From the NCBI RefSeq assembly GCF_022712195.1, contig NZ_JALAGY010000030.1, forward strand, positions 1 through 62,590: a stretch of DNA of 62,590 bases, given 5' to 3'. Source of the stretch: Corynebacterium sp. Lineage in GTDB: Bacteria > Actinomycetota > Actinomycetes > Mycobacteriales > Mycobacteriaceae. Of the stretch, positions 16,484 through 28,419 are shown in pieces (position 1 is the first letter of the stretch; each line of letters opens with the position of its first letter). Under the pieces are notes generated by a model. That model had not been told where the DNA came from. It made no database searches and was given only the letters and a program-made list of their open reading frames with translations. The translations under genes were made by a program, and so were the position numbers.

Positions 16484-17652
16484 GTGAAGATCCTTCCCTC
16501 ACCCCGGTAGGTGGTCCACTCGTCGATGATGTCGCCGTCACTGACCACCAGGACGGTGTCGGTGAACTCGGCCTGTTCGCCGGCCTTGGCGTGCCGGAAC
16601 CACACGTGGTCACCCAGGTTCATGGCCGTGGCCACCTCGCCACGTAGGGGTGTCTGCACCTCGCCGGCGCCCTCGGTGGAGGTCAGCGACAGGCCGCGGG
16701 GGTAGTCGACCACCGGCTGCCGGTCGGTGCCGGGCGGCCCGGAGGCGATCCTGCCGCCGCCGGCGACGGTGATGAAGTCGGGTGCGGGCCGTCGCACGAC
16801 AGGCAGCACGAACCACTCGGCCGACAGGGGCCGGAACGAGGAGTAGTTGTCGAACAGGCCCGGCCCCACGACACCGGAGCCCGCGCCGATCTCCGTGACG
16901 GCGGTCTCGGCGACCGTCGACTCGATCGACCCCGTGCCCCCGCCGTTGACGAACTCGAGGTCCACCCCCACCGAGCGGACCGCGTCGACGATGGCCGCCC
17001 GACGACCCGCCAGTTCCCTGGCGGACACCCGCTTCACCGCCGTGACCAGCGGAGAAGAGTCCGTGGTGCCGGCGATCTGCCCCTCATAGGCCATCAGTCC
17101 CACCAGGGCGAAGCCGTCCCGTTCGTGGACCTGCCGGGCCAGGGTGCGGGCCTGCTCCACGGAATGCACCGGCGAGCGCCGTGCCCCCAGGTGCACCGGT
17201 CCCACGGCCAGGGAGGCGTCGATGTCCACGCACACCCGCAGGACGCCGCGTTCGGTCGGCGGGACCACCGCGTCGATGAAGTCCAGGTGCTCCACGGAAT
17301 CCACCATGACGGTGATCGTCCGCAGGTAGGCCTCGTCGCACATCAGCTGGTGGAGCAGTTGACGGTCGGCGCTGGGGTAGGCGACGAGGATGTCGTCGCT
17401 GACACCCTCGTCGGCCAGCCACAGTGCCTCGCCCAGGGAATAGGACAGCAGTCCGCGGAACCCCGGCCGGTCCAGCAGCCGGCGGATCAGGGGGAGGATA
17501 CGCACCGACTTCGTCGCCAACCGGATCGGCGTGCCGCCGGCGCGGCGGACCATGTCACCGGCGTTGGCCAGCGCATTGTCCAGGTCGAGGACGGAGAACG
17601 GGGCGTCGAGGTGCGCTACCGCCTCGCGCACCGCAGGTCGTGGTGTACTCAC
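16480..17652 (-). CDS. PLP-dependent amino acid aldolase/deaminase, alanine-racemase N-domain type
   Basis: 390 residues. The N-terminal alanine racemase-like barrel binds PLP on the Lys of [12 protein letters not shown], in a region matching D-threonine aldolase and D-serine dehydratase proteins. The C-terminal beta domain includes [13 protein letters not shown] and [12 protein letters not shown], as in the DSD1-like family, where His and Cys hold zinc. The open frame extends upstream, but GTG 17652 is chosen because TATCCT lies 7 nt before it. The substrate is likely a D-hydroxy amino acid, but this is inference. Co-translated with the lactone oxidase and divergent from nadA. Confidence 0.82.
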   Translation of the reverse strand: MSTPRPAVREAVAHLDAPFSVLDLDNALANAGDMVRRAGGTPIRLATKSVRILPLIRRLLDRPGFRGLLSYSLGEALWLADEGVSDDILVAYPSADRQLLHQLMCDEAYLRTITVMVDSVEHLDFIDAVVPPTERGVLRVCVDIDASLAVGPVHLGARRSPVHSVEQARTLARQVHERDGFALVGLMAYEGQIAGTTDSSPLVTAVKRVSARELAGRRAAIVDAVRSVGVDLEFVNGGGTGSIESTVAETAVTEIGAGSGVVGPGLFDNYSSFRPLSAEWFVLPVVRRPAPDFITVAGGGRIASGPPGTDRQPVVDYPRGLSLTSTEGAGEVQTPLRGEVATAMNLGDHVWFRHAKAGEQAEFTDTVLVVSDGDIIDEWTTYRGEGRIFT

Positions 17653-17659
17653 GAGGACG

Positions 17660-17665
17660 AGGATA
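17660..17665 (-). promoter_or_regulatory. -10 element for leaderless PLP-enzyme mRNA
   Basis: TATCCT on the minus strand, 7 nt before GTG 17652. Confidence 0.55.
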
Positions 17666-17700
17666 CGTCCCGAAACCCCCCGGTGTGTGGTGGTTTCGGA

Positions 17701-17706
17701 TATCAT
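17701..17706 (+). promoter_or_regulatory. -10 element for near-leaderless nadA mRNA
   Basis: TATCAT, 8 nt before ATG 17715. It shares the 62-nt divergent gap with the PLP-enzyme promoter. Confidence 0.55.
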
Positions 17707-17714
17707 CACGGGAC

Positions 17715-18797
17715 ATGACTGCGACGACTGTTGAACAATTCGGGAGTCCCCTGCTGGAGAGGGTCTTCCGTGCCCCGGGGCACACCGGGCCAGAGGGTGA
17801 CATCGGCCGATGGGAGGGGGTCGTCGGGGACGCGGAATGGGCCGCGGAGGTCCGTCGGCTCAAGGAACTGAGGAACGCGGTGATCCTCGCGCACAACTAC
17901 GAGCTGCCCGAGATCCAGGACATCGCCGACCACACCGGGGACTCCCTGGCGCTGTCACGGATCGCCGCCGACACCGACGCCGACGTCATCGTCTTCTGCG
18001 GTGTGCACTTCATGGCGGAGACCGCGAAGATCCTGTCGCCGGACAAGACCGTCCTGATCCCCGACGAAGACGCGGGGTGCTCCCTGGCGGACTCCCTCAC
18101 CGCCGAAGAGCTCGCCGACTGGAAGTCCGAGCACCCCGACGCCCTGGTCGTCAGCTACATCAACACCACCGCCGCGGTGAAGGGCCTCACCGACGTGTGC
18201 TGCACCAGCTCCAACGCCGTGGACGTGGTGGCCGGACTGCCCGCGGACCGGGAGATCCTCTTCGGCCCCGACCAGTTCCTCGGTGCCCATGTGCGCCGGC
18301 AGACCGGACGGGACGACATCCACGTCTGGGCCGGGGAATGCCACGTCCACGCCGGGATCTCGGGCCCGGAGCTCGCCCGCCGAGCCGAGGAGAACCCCGG
18401 GGCGGACCTGTTCATCCACCCGGAGTGCGGCTGCGCCAACTCGGCGATCTACCTCGCCGGCGAAGGGGTGATCGACCCGGAGCGCGTCCACATGCTCTCC
18501 ACCGGTGAGATGCTCAGCAGCGCGAAGGCCGCCGGGGCGTCGGGGCGGGAGAAGGTGCTCGTCGCCACCGAGGTCGGCATGCTCCACCAGCTCAGGGGAG
18601 TGGCGCCCGAGGTCGACTTCGCCCCGGTCAACGAGCGGGCGTCCTGCCCCTACATGAAGATGATCACCCCGGCGGCGCTGCTGCGCTGCCTGGCACTCGG
18701 AACCGACGAGGTCGACGTCGACGACGACGTCGCCGACCGCGCGCGGCTCGCCGTCGAACGGATGATCTCCGTCGGGACGCCGGGAGGAGGGGAGTGA
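17715..18797 (+). CDS. nadA: Quinolinate synthase A
   Basis: 360 residues. It condenses iminoaspartate with dihydroxyacetone phosphate to quinolinate, the precursor of NAD, using an oxygen-sensitive 4Fe-4S cluster. The three cluster Cys motifs are visible: [18 protein letters not shown] and RASCPYMKM. The substrate-binding stretch [19 protein letters not shown] is near residue 60, and [14 protein letters not shown] near 95. ATG 17715 follows a -10 by 8 nt, so upstream open frame is ignored. nadC follows with a GTGA overlap. There is no nadB or nadS in the window. Confidence 0.96.
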   Translation: MTATTVEQFGSPLLERVFRAPGHTGPEGDIGRWEGVVGDAEWAAEVRRLKELRNAVILAHNYELPEIQDIADHTGDSLALSRIAADTDADVIVFCGVHFMAETAKILSPDKTVLIPDEDAGCSLADSLTAEELADWKSEHPDALVVSYINTTAAVKGLTDVCCTSSNAVDVVAGLPADREILFGPDQFLGAHVRRQTGRDDIHVWAGECHVHAGISGPELARRAEENPGADLFIHPECGCANSAIYLAGEGVIDPERVHMLSTGEMLSSAKAAGASGREKVLVATEVGMLHQLRGVAPEVDFAPVNERASCPYMKMITPAALLRCLALGTDEVDVDDDVADRARLAVERMISVGTPGGGE

Positions 18798-19699
18798 CCG
18801 CGGTACTCCCCGACACCGACCTCGGTGAGATCAGCGGCGACCCCACCCTGTTCTCCTCCCTGGCCTGGGCGGCCCTGCAGGAGGACATCGCCTCCGGGGA
18901 CGCCACCACCCTGGCCACCGTCCCCGCCGACCTCGTCGGCAGCGGCAACCTCGTGGCACGGCAGGCCGGGGTCGTCTCCGGGACCGACGCCGTCCAGGCG
19001 GTGCTGGACGCCGGTGCGTCCTACCAGGTCCTCGGCGGGCGGGTGACTCTGGAGGAACCGGTGGCCAACGGCGCACCGGTCACCCCGGGCACGGTCCTGG
19101 GGAGGCTGACCGGGCCGGTACGGGCGATCCTGCAGCTGGAGCGCACCGTACTCAACGTCCTGTCCCACGCCTCGGGGGTGGCGACCCACACCGCCCGGTG
19201 GGTCGGGGCGGTGTCCGCCGCCCGCCCCGGAACCGTGGTACGGGACTCGCGTAAGACACTGCCGGGACTGCGGCTGCTGCAGAAACGCGCCGTGGTGCAC
19301 GGAGGCGGGACCCCGCACCGCTACAACCTCTCCGACCAGGCCATGGTCAAGGACAACCACGTCGTCGCGGGAGGCGGGGTGGTCGCGGCCTACCTGTCCG
19401 TCCGGGCCGAGAACCCGTCGCTGTGGTGCGAGGTGGAGGTCGACGACCTGGACCAGCTGCGCGCGGTGCTCGAGGTCGACGTGCCGCCACAGCAGGTCCT
19501 GCTCGACAACTTCCCGGTAGCCGACACCGTGACCGCGGTGCAGGTGCGCGACGGACTCGCGCCGGGGGTCCTGCTGGAGTCCTCCGGCGGGCTGACGCTG
19601 GACGTCGCCGGGGAGTACGCCGCCGCCGGTGTGGACTCACTCGCGGTGGGGGCGCTGACCCACTCCGTGACCGCACTGGACATCGGGCTGGACCTGTGA
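18794..19699 (+). CDS. nadC: Nicotinate-nucleotide pyrophosphorylase (quinolinate phosphoribosyltransferase)
   Basis: 301 residues. It converts quinolinate and PRPP to nicotinate mononucleotide and CO2. Motifs include [12 protein letters not shown], the [16 protein letters not shown] segment, [10 protein letters not shown], and [15 protein letters not shown] with the basic active-site residues. The C-terminal barrel strands [15 protein letters not shown] and LESSGGL follow. Start GTG 18794 overlaps the nadA stop. The gene ends at 19699, followed by a 103-nt gap before the lipoprotein gene. Confidence 0.96.
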   Translation: MTAVLPDTDLGEISGDPTLFSSLAWAALQEDIASGDATTLATVPADLVGSGNLVARQAGVVSGTDAVQAVLDAGASYQVLGGRVTLEEPVANGAPVTPGTVLGRLTGPVRAILQLERTVLNVLSHASGVATHTARWVGAVSAARPGTVVRDSRKTLPGLRLLQKRAVVHGGGTPHRYNLSDQAMVKDNHVVAGGGVVAAYLSVRAENPSLWCEVEVDDLDQLRAVLEVDVPPQQVLLDNFPVADTVTAVQVRDGLAPGVLLESSGGLTLDVAGEYAAAGVDSLAVGALTHSVTALDIGLDL

Positions 19700-19802
19700 G
19701 GTACGAGACGCGGATGACGGCGGGGGAAGAGGCCTGACGGACCCGGCCGGCGAAACGGAGACGCAGACGTGTTCGATGGTGAAAGCAGGAGGTGCTTCAC
19801 CG

Positions 19803-20582
19803 ATGAAGAACCACGGACTGCAGGCGACGGCACTCGTGGCAGGGGTGGGGGTCGCATGGGTACTGGGGGCGTGCACGGGGGCAACGGGTGACGGTGGCCG
19901 GGACGACCCGGTCGTCACGGTGACGGCGACGGCCACCCGTAGCGTGGAGGTCACCGTGCCGCCGGGACCGCCGGCAGAGACGGAGTCCCCTGACGACACC
20001 GGCGGGATCACCGTGCCCGGCGAAGAAGTCGAGACCTACTTCTCCACGGAAGGCCAGGAGGTCGGCGTGGCGGGCCTCCGACCGGACCGGGAACCGATCG
20101 TCGTGCGTGACGTGCCGTCCGCCGGCGGCCGCCCGGTGGCCGAGGTGGACCGGCTCGGCGCGGTGGAACTGGCGGGTCGTGAGTGGAACAACACCGACGA
20201 CCCCGACGAAGGGTACTGGGCGGAGGTCCGGGTCGACGGGCACCGCGGATGGATGCCCAGCGGGAACCTCTTCCACTTCGGAGGCACCACCGACGTGACC
20301 GACGACTACCGGGACCTGCCGACGGCGGCCACTGACGATGAGCTGCTCGAGGCCGTCGGAGAGGAGGCGACCGGGGGAATGGCCGACTGGATCATCCTCA
20401 CCACCCCGGACTACGCCGGTGAGCCGTTCTACCGCCTGGACGTCACCGGGATGAAGGACGACGCCCAGGCCGGCGAACGGTTGTTCGTCACCGTGGTCCA
20501 GGCCGACGGCGGTCACCGTGTCGGCAAGGTCGAGCGCACGCTGGTCTGCCACCGCGGTGTGAGCGGCGGGCTGTGTCTGTAG
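19803..20582 (+). CDS. Lipoprotein with SH3-like domain
   Basis: 259 residues. The signal peptide MKNHGLQATALVAGVGVAWV ends in the lipobox VLGAC. A Thr/Val/Pro-rich spacer is followed by a bacterial SH3-like segment (about residues 95-160) with EPIVVRDVPSAGG and YWAEVRVDGHRGWMPSGNL. Such domains often bind cell-wall peptides. The rest is unassigned. ATG 19803 has a perfect AGGAGG at 19787-19792 and is preferred to ATG 19776. Function unknown; exposure at the cell envelope is inferred. Confidence 0.75.
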   Translation: MKNHGLQATALVAGVGVAWVLGACTGATGDGGRDDPVVTVTATATRSVEVTVPPGPPAETESPDDTGGITVPGEEVETYFSTEGQEVGVAGLRPDREPIVVRDVPSAGGRPVAEVDRLGAVELAGREWNNTDDPDEGYWAEVRVDGHRGWMPSGNLFHFGGTTDVTDDYRDLPTAATDDELLEAVGEEATGGMADWIILTTPDYAGEPFYRLDVTGMKDDAQAGERLFVTVVQADGGHRVGKVERTLVCHRGVSGGLCL

Positions 20583-20615
20583 ACGTGCACGGATGAGGTG
20601 ACTTGCCCTCGCCGG

Positions 20616-20621
20616 TAGACT
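20616..20621 (+). promoter_or_regulatory. -10 element for leaderless dnaE mRNA
   Basis: TAGACT, exactly 7 nt before ATG 20629; no Shine-Dalgarno sequence in between. Confidence 0.62.
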
Positions 20622-20628
20622 GACCCCC

Positions 20629-24188
<3,560 letters not shown>

Positions 24189-24192
<4 letters not shown>

Positions 24193-24836
24193 CCCGGCCG
24201 GTGAACGTCGCGTACCGGCGCCCGGGCCCCGGACGTCCCGTCGCGGAGACCGAGGTCAGGCGCTCCAGGTTCATCGCCTGCGCCGCCCGGGTGACGGACG
24301 AGGACAGTGCCCGGGCGTTCCTCGCCGAGGTCCGCGCGGGGTACCCCGACGCCCGGCACCACTGCAGCGCCTACGTCCTGCACGTCGACGGCGCCAACCC
24401 GGTGGAACGCTCCAGTGACGACGGCGAGCCCGCAGGCACAGCCGGGCAGCCGATACTCGAGGTGCTCCGCGGCTCGGGACTGCAGGACATCGCCGTGGTG
24501 GTGGTCCGCTACTTCGGCGGCGTCAAGCTCGGGACCGGGGGACTGGTGCGCGCCTACCAGGACGCCACCCGGGAGGTCCTCGACGGTGTCCCCGTGACGC
24601 GTCGTGAACCACGGGACGTGTGGGCCCTCGAGGTGGGCCACGCTGACGCGGGAAAGGTCGAGTCGGAGCTCAGGGCCCGGGGACTGTCCGTCGAGGCGTC
24701 CTACGGTGCCTCGGTGACGCTGACTCTCACTCTCCCCGCCGGTGACGACCCCGGCGGGCTTGTCAGGGAAATCTCAGCCGGGACACTGGATGTTGTACGG
24801 GCCGGCGCCCGTTGGGAGGACGTCGCGGCGGGGTGA
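24189..24836 (+). CDS. IMPACT/YigZ family protein (UPF0029)
   Basis: 215 residues. The N-terminal UPF0029 domain has [42 protein letters not shown] and [19 protein letters not shown], which are strong family signatures. A C-terminal ferredoxin-like domain (DUF1949 type) follows. Eukaryotic IMPACT regulates the GCN2 kinase on ribosomes; the bacterial role is not settled, but a link to translation is suspected. Start GTG 24189 overlaps the dnaE stop. Confidence 0.9.
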
Positions 24837-24843
24837 ACCGGGG

Positions 24844-24849
24844 TAGAAT
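24844..24849 (+). promoter_or_regulatory. -10 element for leaderless mRNA of small membrane protein
   Basis: TAGAAT, 7 nt before ATG 24857, starting just after the yigZ-like stop codon. Confidence 0.6.
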
Positions 24850-24856
24850 GACGGTC

Positions 24857-25087
24857 ATGACCATGAACAACTACTCCGACAATCCCGTCGCCCGTCGCAA
24901 GGAGGACGTTCGCACACGTTCACGGTCCATCCAGGTCTCCGGGGGTGTCGCGGTGGCGGGAGGGGTGCTCGCGGTGCTGACACCGGCCACGGGGCTGTTC
25001 CTCACGATCGCCGTGGTCGCGCTCGTGGTCCTGGGGTGGAACGCGGTGAAGGTCCGTGAGGTGCTCAACCACAAGGACGAGTGGTGA
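24857..25087 (+). CDS. Small membrane protein, unknown function
   Basis: 76 residues. A charged N-terminus (SDNPVARRKEDVRTRSRS) precedes two hydrophobic segments (about residues 28-42 and 45-60). A basic/acidic tail VKVREVLNHKDEW follows. ATG 24857 is set by the TAGAAT -10 exactly 7 nt upstream. It is followed after 3 nt by the S4-domain gene, so the two form an operon. No recognised family. Confidence 0.7.
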   Translation: MTMNNYSDNPVARRKEDVRTRSRSIQVSGGVAVAGGVLAVLTPATGLFLTIAVVALVVLGWNAVKVREVLNHKDEW

Positions 25088-25090
25088 GCG

Positions 25091-25447
25091 GTGACCCGGA
25101 TCGACGCCTGGGTGTGGGCGGTACGTCTGTACAAGACACGCTCCGCCGCCGCCGAGGCCTGCCGCGCCGGCCACGTCAAACTCAATGACGCCGCGGTGAA
25201 ACCCGCGCAGACCGTGGCGGTGGGTGACCGTGTCCGGGCCTGGGTGAACCACCGGGAGCACATCGTCGAGGTCGCCGAACTGGTGTCGAAACGGGTCGGG
25301 GCCCCGCGGGCCCGGCAGTGCTACGTGGACCACTCACCGCCGCCACCGCCGAAGGAGGTGCTGGCCTCCATCCCCCGGCGGGGCCGGGGTGCCGGACGCC
25401 CGACGAAGCGGGAGCGGCGCCAGATCGATCAGCTCCGCGGCCGCTGA
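25091..25447 (+). CDS. S4-domain RNA-binding protein (Hsp15/YlmH-like)
   Basis: 118 residues. The S4 fold is clear: RIDAWVWAVRLYKTRSAAAEACRAGHVKLNDAAVKPAQTV. A basic tail (RGRGAGRPTKRERRQ) follows. The layout matches Hsp15, which binds free 50S subunits carrying stalled nascent chains and recycles them. Start GTG 25091 follows the membrane protein gene by 3 nt. The 3' end overlaps the convergent RelA-like gene by 19 nt. Confidence 0.87.
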   Translation: MTRIDAWVWAVRLYKTRSAAAEACRAGHVKLNDAAVKPAQTVAVGDRVRAWVNHREHIVEVAELVSKRVGAPRARQCYVDHSPPPPPKEVLASIPRRGRGAGRPTKRERRQIDQLRGR

Positions 25448-26406
25448 CCCATCTTCTGCCACCTGTTGCCGAGACGTCCGGGGCGCGAGGAGGCATGGTC
25501 GCCGATGTGCACCGTGCGGCGGATGTGGTCGCGGCCGTAGGTGAACAGAAGCAGGTCGTCGATGAGCCGGACCTGTCCCGGAGGGTAGCCGTAGCCCATC
25601 GTCTCCTGCAGGCGTGCCAGGGCCTCCGGTGAACACAGCACACTGAGCTCGCCGATCGTGGTGACCCCGTTCGCGGCGAGCATGTCCACGGCGAACCTGT
25701 AGTAGTCGGCCTTGGACATCGGGTAGCCGTTGCCGATGAGCATGGTGAGCACCCCCGGCAGCATCGTGGCGGTGAGTTCGGTCTCGTCGGTGGCGTCACC
25801 GTCGGTGCTGGTGGCGCGGGCGATGGAGTCGAACTGCTGGTCAGCCAGTTCAATGAGACCGGCGGCCAGGGTGAAGGCGCGGTGCACCTCCGGGCTGATC
25901 TCGTGGCCCGGGTTCTTGTAGCGCACGTCGTGCTCGAACTCCGCCCAGGCGTGCTGCAGGACCGTCCGGATCTGTATCTCGATCAGGCGTCCCTCCAGCT
26001 CCACCAGCGACGGCAGCGTGGAACTGGTGATCCGGGCGATCACGTGGGAGGACGCGTAGCCGAACTCGCCGCGCTCCGCGGTCTGCGCGGACTTGTCGGT
26101 GACCGAGACCACGTCGAAGAGACTGCGCATCACACCGACCAGCAGCACGATGTCGGAGGTGGTGTAGACGGTGACGCGCACACCGAGGACGTCGTAGGCG
26201 GAGTCGAAGTCGCGGTAGTCCGGGTGGACGGTGTCGTGGATCTTCGCGAGGTAGCTGCCGCGGTCCTTGATCCGCACCGACACCTGGTCGAAGGCGATGC
26301 CAGCGTCGGAGAGCTCGTCGGAGAGTACCTTCTGGATGTCCGTGACCACGGTGGGGTGCTCGGCGAGCCACGTGTCGAAGTCGCGCAGGACGGCGGAGTC
26401 TTTCAT
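25429..26406 (-). CDS. RelA/SpoT-domain small alarmone synthetase
   Basis: 325 residues. The (p)ppGpp synthetase fold is clear: VSVRIKDRGSYLAKI, then YDVLGVRVTVYT (catalytic Asp in the position of the NDIAGIR motif), GYASSHVIA, and EIQIRTVLQHAWAEFEHDVRYK. There is no HD hydrolase domain and no TGS/ACT region, so it is not the long Rel. The C-terminal third (about 200-325) is an extra helical part, with a YRFAVDMLAANGVTTIGEL stretch, that is not in minimal RelP/RelQ enzymes. Its position between dnaE and hisD matches, from memory, the C. glutamicum RelS gene. It is last in an operon with an unknown gene and a BRCT gene. Confidence 0.85.
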   Translation of the reverse strand: MKDSAVLRDFDTWLAEHPTVVTDIQKVLSDELSDAGIAFDQVSVRIKDRGSYLAKIHDTVHPDYRDFDSAYDVLGVRVTVYTTSDIVLLVGVMRSLFDVVSVTDKSAQTAERGEFGYASSHVIARITSSTLPSLVELEGRLIEIQIRTVLQHAWAEFEHDVRYKNPGHEISPEVHRAFTLAAGLIELADQQFDSIARATSTDGDATDETELTATMLPGVLTMLIGNGYPMSKADYYRFAVDMLAANGVTTIGELSVLCSPEALARLQETMGYGYPPGQVRLIDDLLLFTYGRDHIRRTVHIGDHASSRPGRLGNRWQKMGQRPRS

Positions 26407-26906
26407 GTCACCGACTCTAGCGCCTGACAGTGACCCGTAGAGATGTCCACCGGTCCGGTGCAGGGCACCGGGGGAGCGGACCCCGGGGACACGAACAGGC
26501 GCTGGTCGGCCGTGACGAAGAACAGGGTGGGGCAGGACCTCTCGGCGAGGATGCGGTGGGTCGGGACCGCGAGCCGTGGGTGGGCGATCAGCCCCGCCGC
26601 CGGGAACGGGGCCCCGCTGACCGCGATCTCCCTGACCCCCGCACCGTGCTCACGGTGACGCAGGGCCGTCCCGTGCGCCCGTGTGAGGGACCCCAGCTCG
26701 GTGAGCATGGCGTCAGCCGCGTCCTGCCACAGGAGCGACGCGCTGGTGCGGCGTGACCCCAGGTCGCCGACGGTGACCCTGAGCGGACCGTCCTGCACGA
26801 CCGCACCGAGACCGCCGCCGAGGGGCACGGTGACCAGCGAGGCAGGGTCGTAGGGGTCGTGGTCGCAGGTGGCGGGGACGACGAGGAGACGCAGTTTCCG
26901 GTTCAT
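26403..26906 (-). CDS. Conserved hypothetical protein between BRCT and RelA-like genes
   Basis: 167 residues, no signal peptide or membrane helix. It starts with MNRKLRLLVVPATCDHDPYD and has a repeated beta-strand pattern with Gly-rich turns (VPLGGGLGAVV, RVTVGDLGS). I do not recognise the family. It overlaps the RelA-like gene start by 4 nt. An AGGAG overlapping the BRCT gene stop is about 13 nt before its ATG. Tight coupling to the alarmone synthetase suggests a shared stress role, by inference only. Confidence 0.65.
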   Translation of the reverse strand: MNRKLRLLVVPATCDHDPYDPASLVTVPLGGGLGAVVQDGPLRVTVGDLGSRRTSASLLWQDAADAMLTELGSLTRAHGTALRHREHGAGVREIAVSGAPFPAAGLIAHPRLAVPTHRILAERSCPTLFFVTADQRLFVSPGSAPPVPCTGPVDISTGHCQALESVT

Positions 26907-26922
26907 ACCGGTAGAGAGACTC

Positions 26923-27759
26923 CTAGAAGGGTGCGGAGGTTCCCTTCACCTCGTCGAGGTCGGGCCGGCGTGACTTCCCGAGCGCCGAGAGCAGCTCGTC
27001 GAAACTCCACAGGGTGATGTCCTGACCCTTCTCCCTGAGTTCGCGGGCACGCTTCTCCTTGCTGGTCACAGACCCCCACTCGCCGATGACCAGCAGGGTC
27101 GTCTTCTTGGTGACGTTCTTGCCCACCGAGGCCCCGGCCTCGGCGATCATGTCCCAGACCTCTCCCTTCTCGTAGGGGGCGAAGTCACCGGTGACGGTGA
27201 CATGCTGCCCGAAGATCGGCCCGTTGGCGTCGGCCCCGGGGTTCGGTTCCGGGACGGTGTCGGGTGTCGCGACGCGCTGCCAAGTCTGCTGCGGGGACCT
27301 GTGGGAGGACGGGGATGCGACATCAGCCTGGGGGTCGGCCGAGGCCTGCGCCTGCTGTGCCGGGTCGTTCTCCCCCTGCTCCGCAGGAGCGGCGGGGACG
27401 GTGTCGAGCGGCACACCGGACTGCAGGTTGGTCAGCAGCTGGTGGACCCGGGTGAACTGCTCCTGCTGGCCGGGGCCGAAGACCACGATGTTCGACGCCC
27501 CCCGCGTCGCCGGGAAACCCCGCACGGGCCGCAGGACCGCGTCCTCCGCCGGGGCCGCCGGGGAGAACTGGATCCAACCGGGGGAGTCGTCGGTCGGTGC
27601 ATGTCGGTACCAGCCGCGCAGGTCGGCCGGGGACAGCGTCAGTTCGGCCGGCAACAGGGTCTGCCCCATCGGGGTCCTCCGGACCCGCACCCCGTCGTCG
27701 TCGACCGTGACGTCTGCCCCGTGGGCGGTGACCGTGTGCGCTGCAGCCGTGGTACTCAT
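26923..27759 (-). CDS. BRCT-domain protein
   Basis: 278 residues. The N-terminal 90 residues form an unassigned beta-rich domain (VTAHGADVTVDDDGVRVRR, LRGWYRHAP, NIVVFGPGQQEQF). A disordered P/A/Q/D-rich linker (about 125-185) follows. The C-terminal BRCT domain starts at GQHVTVTGDFAPYEKGEVW and continues with AGASVGKNVTKKTTLLVIG and the Trp-containing end ITLWSFDELLSALG. BRCT domains of this kind occur in NAD-dependent ligase and in exonuclease-like DNA repair proteins. No nuclease or ligase part is present. ATG 27759 is 8 nt after a TAGGAT -10 that overlaps the TetR stop codon. It leads the operon with the alarmone synthetase. Confidence 0.8.
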   Translation of the reverse strand: MSTTAAAHTVTAHGADVTVDDDGVRVRRTPMGQTLLPAELTLSPADLRGWYRHAPTDDSPGWIQFSPAAPAEDAVLRPVRGFPATRGASNIVVFGPGQQEQFTRVHQLLTNLQSGVPLDTVPAAPAEQGENDPAQQAQASADPQADVASPSSHRSPQQTWQRVATPDTVPEPNPGADANGPIFGQHVTVTGDFAPYEKGEVWDMIAEAGASVGKNVTKKTTLLVIGEWGSVTSKEKRARELREKGQDITLWSFDELLSALGKSRRPDLDEVKGTSAPF

Positions 27760-27767
27760 AGCGTCCG

Positions 27768-27773
27768 ATCCTA
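27768..27773 (-). promoter_or_regulatory. -10 element for near-leaderless BRCT mRNA
   Basis: TAGGAT on the minus strand, 8 nt before ATG 27759. Its first three bases are the TAG stop codon of the upstream TetR gene. Confidence 0.5.
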
Positions 27774-28307
27774 GTTCCCGAGACCGTCCAGGACGAGGTC
27801 GACCCCGGAGAGCACCTGCGGCACCGTGCGGGGTTCCACACCCGCGGCCTGGGCGGTCTGCACGTCCGTCGCAGCGCCCAGCAGGTACCGCGACAACACC
27901 CACCCGGTCAGCCCGCGGTCCGGGGAGGGGGACCCCTCCAGGGCCTCGGCGAGAGTCTCCGCCGGGTCCCGGGTCGCCGTACCGGCGGCCAGGGCGGCGG
28001 CGACGACCTCGGCACCGTCCCTGATCCCCAGCAACTGCCCCAGCAGCCGGGACGCCGTGGAGTACGTGCGTTCCCGCCAGGAGCCGGGCGACGTCCCCTC
28101 CCCGGCGGCATCCGACGGCACCTCCGTGGCGAGGATCCGTCCGGCGATGCCGCCGAGGAGGTCCTGCTTGCTGGGGAAGTGCCAGTACAGGGCCCCGGGG
28201 GCGACATCGAGCGTGCGCGCCAGCCTCCGCATGGTCAGGTCGCCGAGACCGTACTCGGTGAGGATGTCGACGGCGGCGGTGAGGATTCGGTCACGGTTGA
28301 GCTGCAC
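27771..28307 (-). CDS. TetR-family transcriptional regulator
   Basis: 178 residues. The N-terminal helix-turn-helix is RILTAAVDILTEYGLGDLTMRRLARTLDVAPGALYWHFPSKQDLLGGI, a full TetR match. The C-terminal ligand domain resembles the TetR/TcrR C-terminal type (DLVLDGLGN end). GTG 28307 is chosen because TACACT lies 7 nt upstream; the frame is open far beyond, inside the divergent gene. The divergent lipoprotein-membrane gene pair is the likely target. Confidence 0.87.
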   Translation of the reverse strand: MQLNRDRILTAAVDILTEYGLGDLTMRRLARTLDVAPGALYWHFPSKQDLLGGIAGRILATEVPSDAAGEGTSPGSWRERTYSTASRLLGQLLGIRDGAEVVAAALAAGTATRDPAETLAEALEGSPSPDRGLTGWVLSRYLLGAATDVQTAQAAGVEPRTVPQVLSGVDLVLDGLGN

Positions 28308-28314
28308 GCGGCCC

Positions 28315-28320
28315 AGTGTA
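28315..28320 (-). promoter_or_regulatory. -10 element for leaderless TetR mRNA
   Basis: TACACT on the minus strand, 7 nt before GTG 28307. Confidence 0.55.
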
Positions 28321-28373
28321 GTGCTCCCGGGCACTCCCGTCCGCCCGCGGCTAACGTTCCCGGGGCCGGCGAC

Positions 28374-28397
28374 GTTGTAGGGTCGTAGCTGTACAAC
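28374..28397. promoter_or_regulatory. Candidate TetR operator (inverted repeat)
   Basis: GTTGTA (28374-28379) and TACAAC (28392-28397) form a perfect inverted repeat with a 12-nt spacer, just upstream of the lipoprotein start at 28420. The 24-bp span is in the range of TetR-family operators. Binding is inferred. Confidence 0.4.
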
Positions 28398-28419
28398 TAG
28401 CGTGAGAAGGGAACCACGA

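Noticed and set aside
19696..19737. 13-codon open frame starting in the nadC stop (GTGA)
   Set aside because: It has the overlap typical of real genes here but is too short, has no ribosome site of its own and no known partner.
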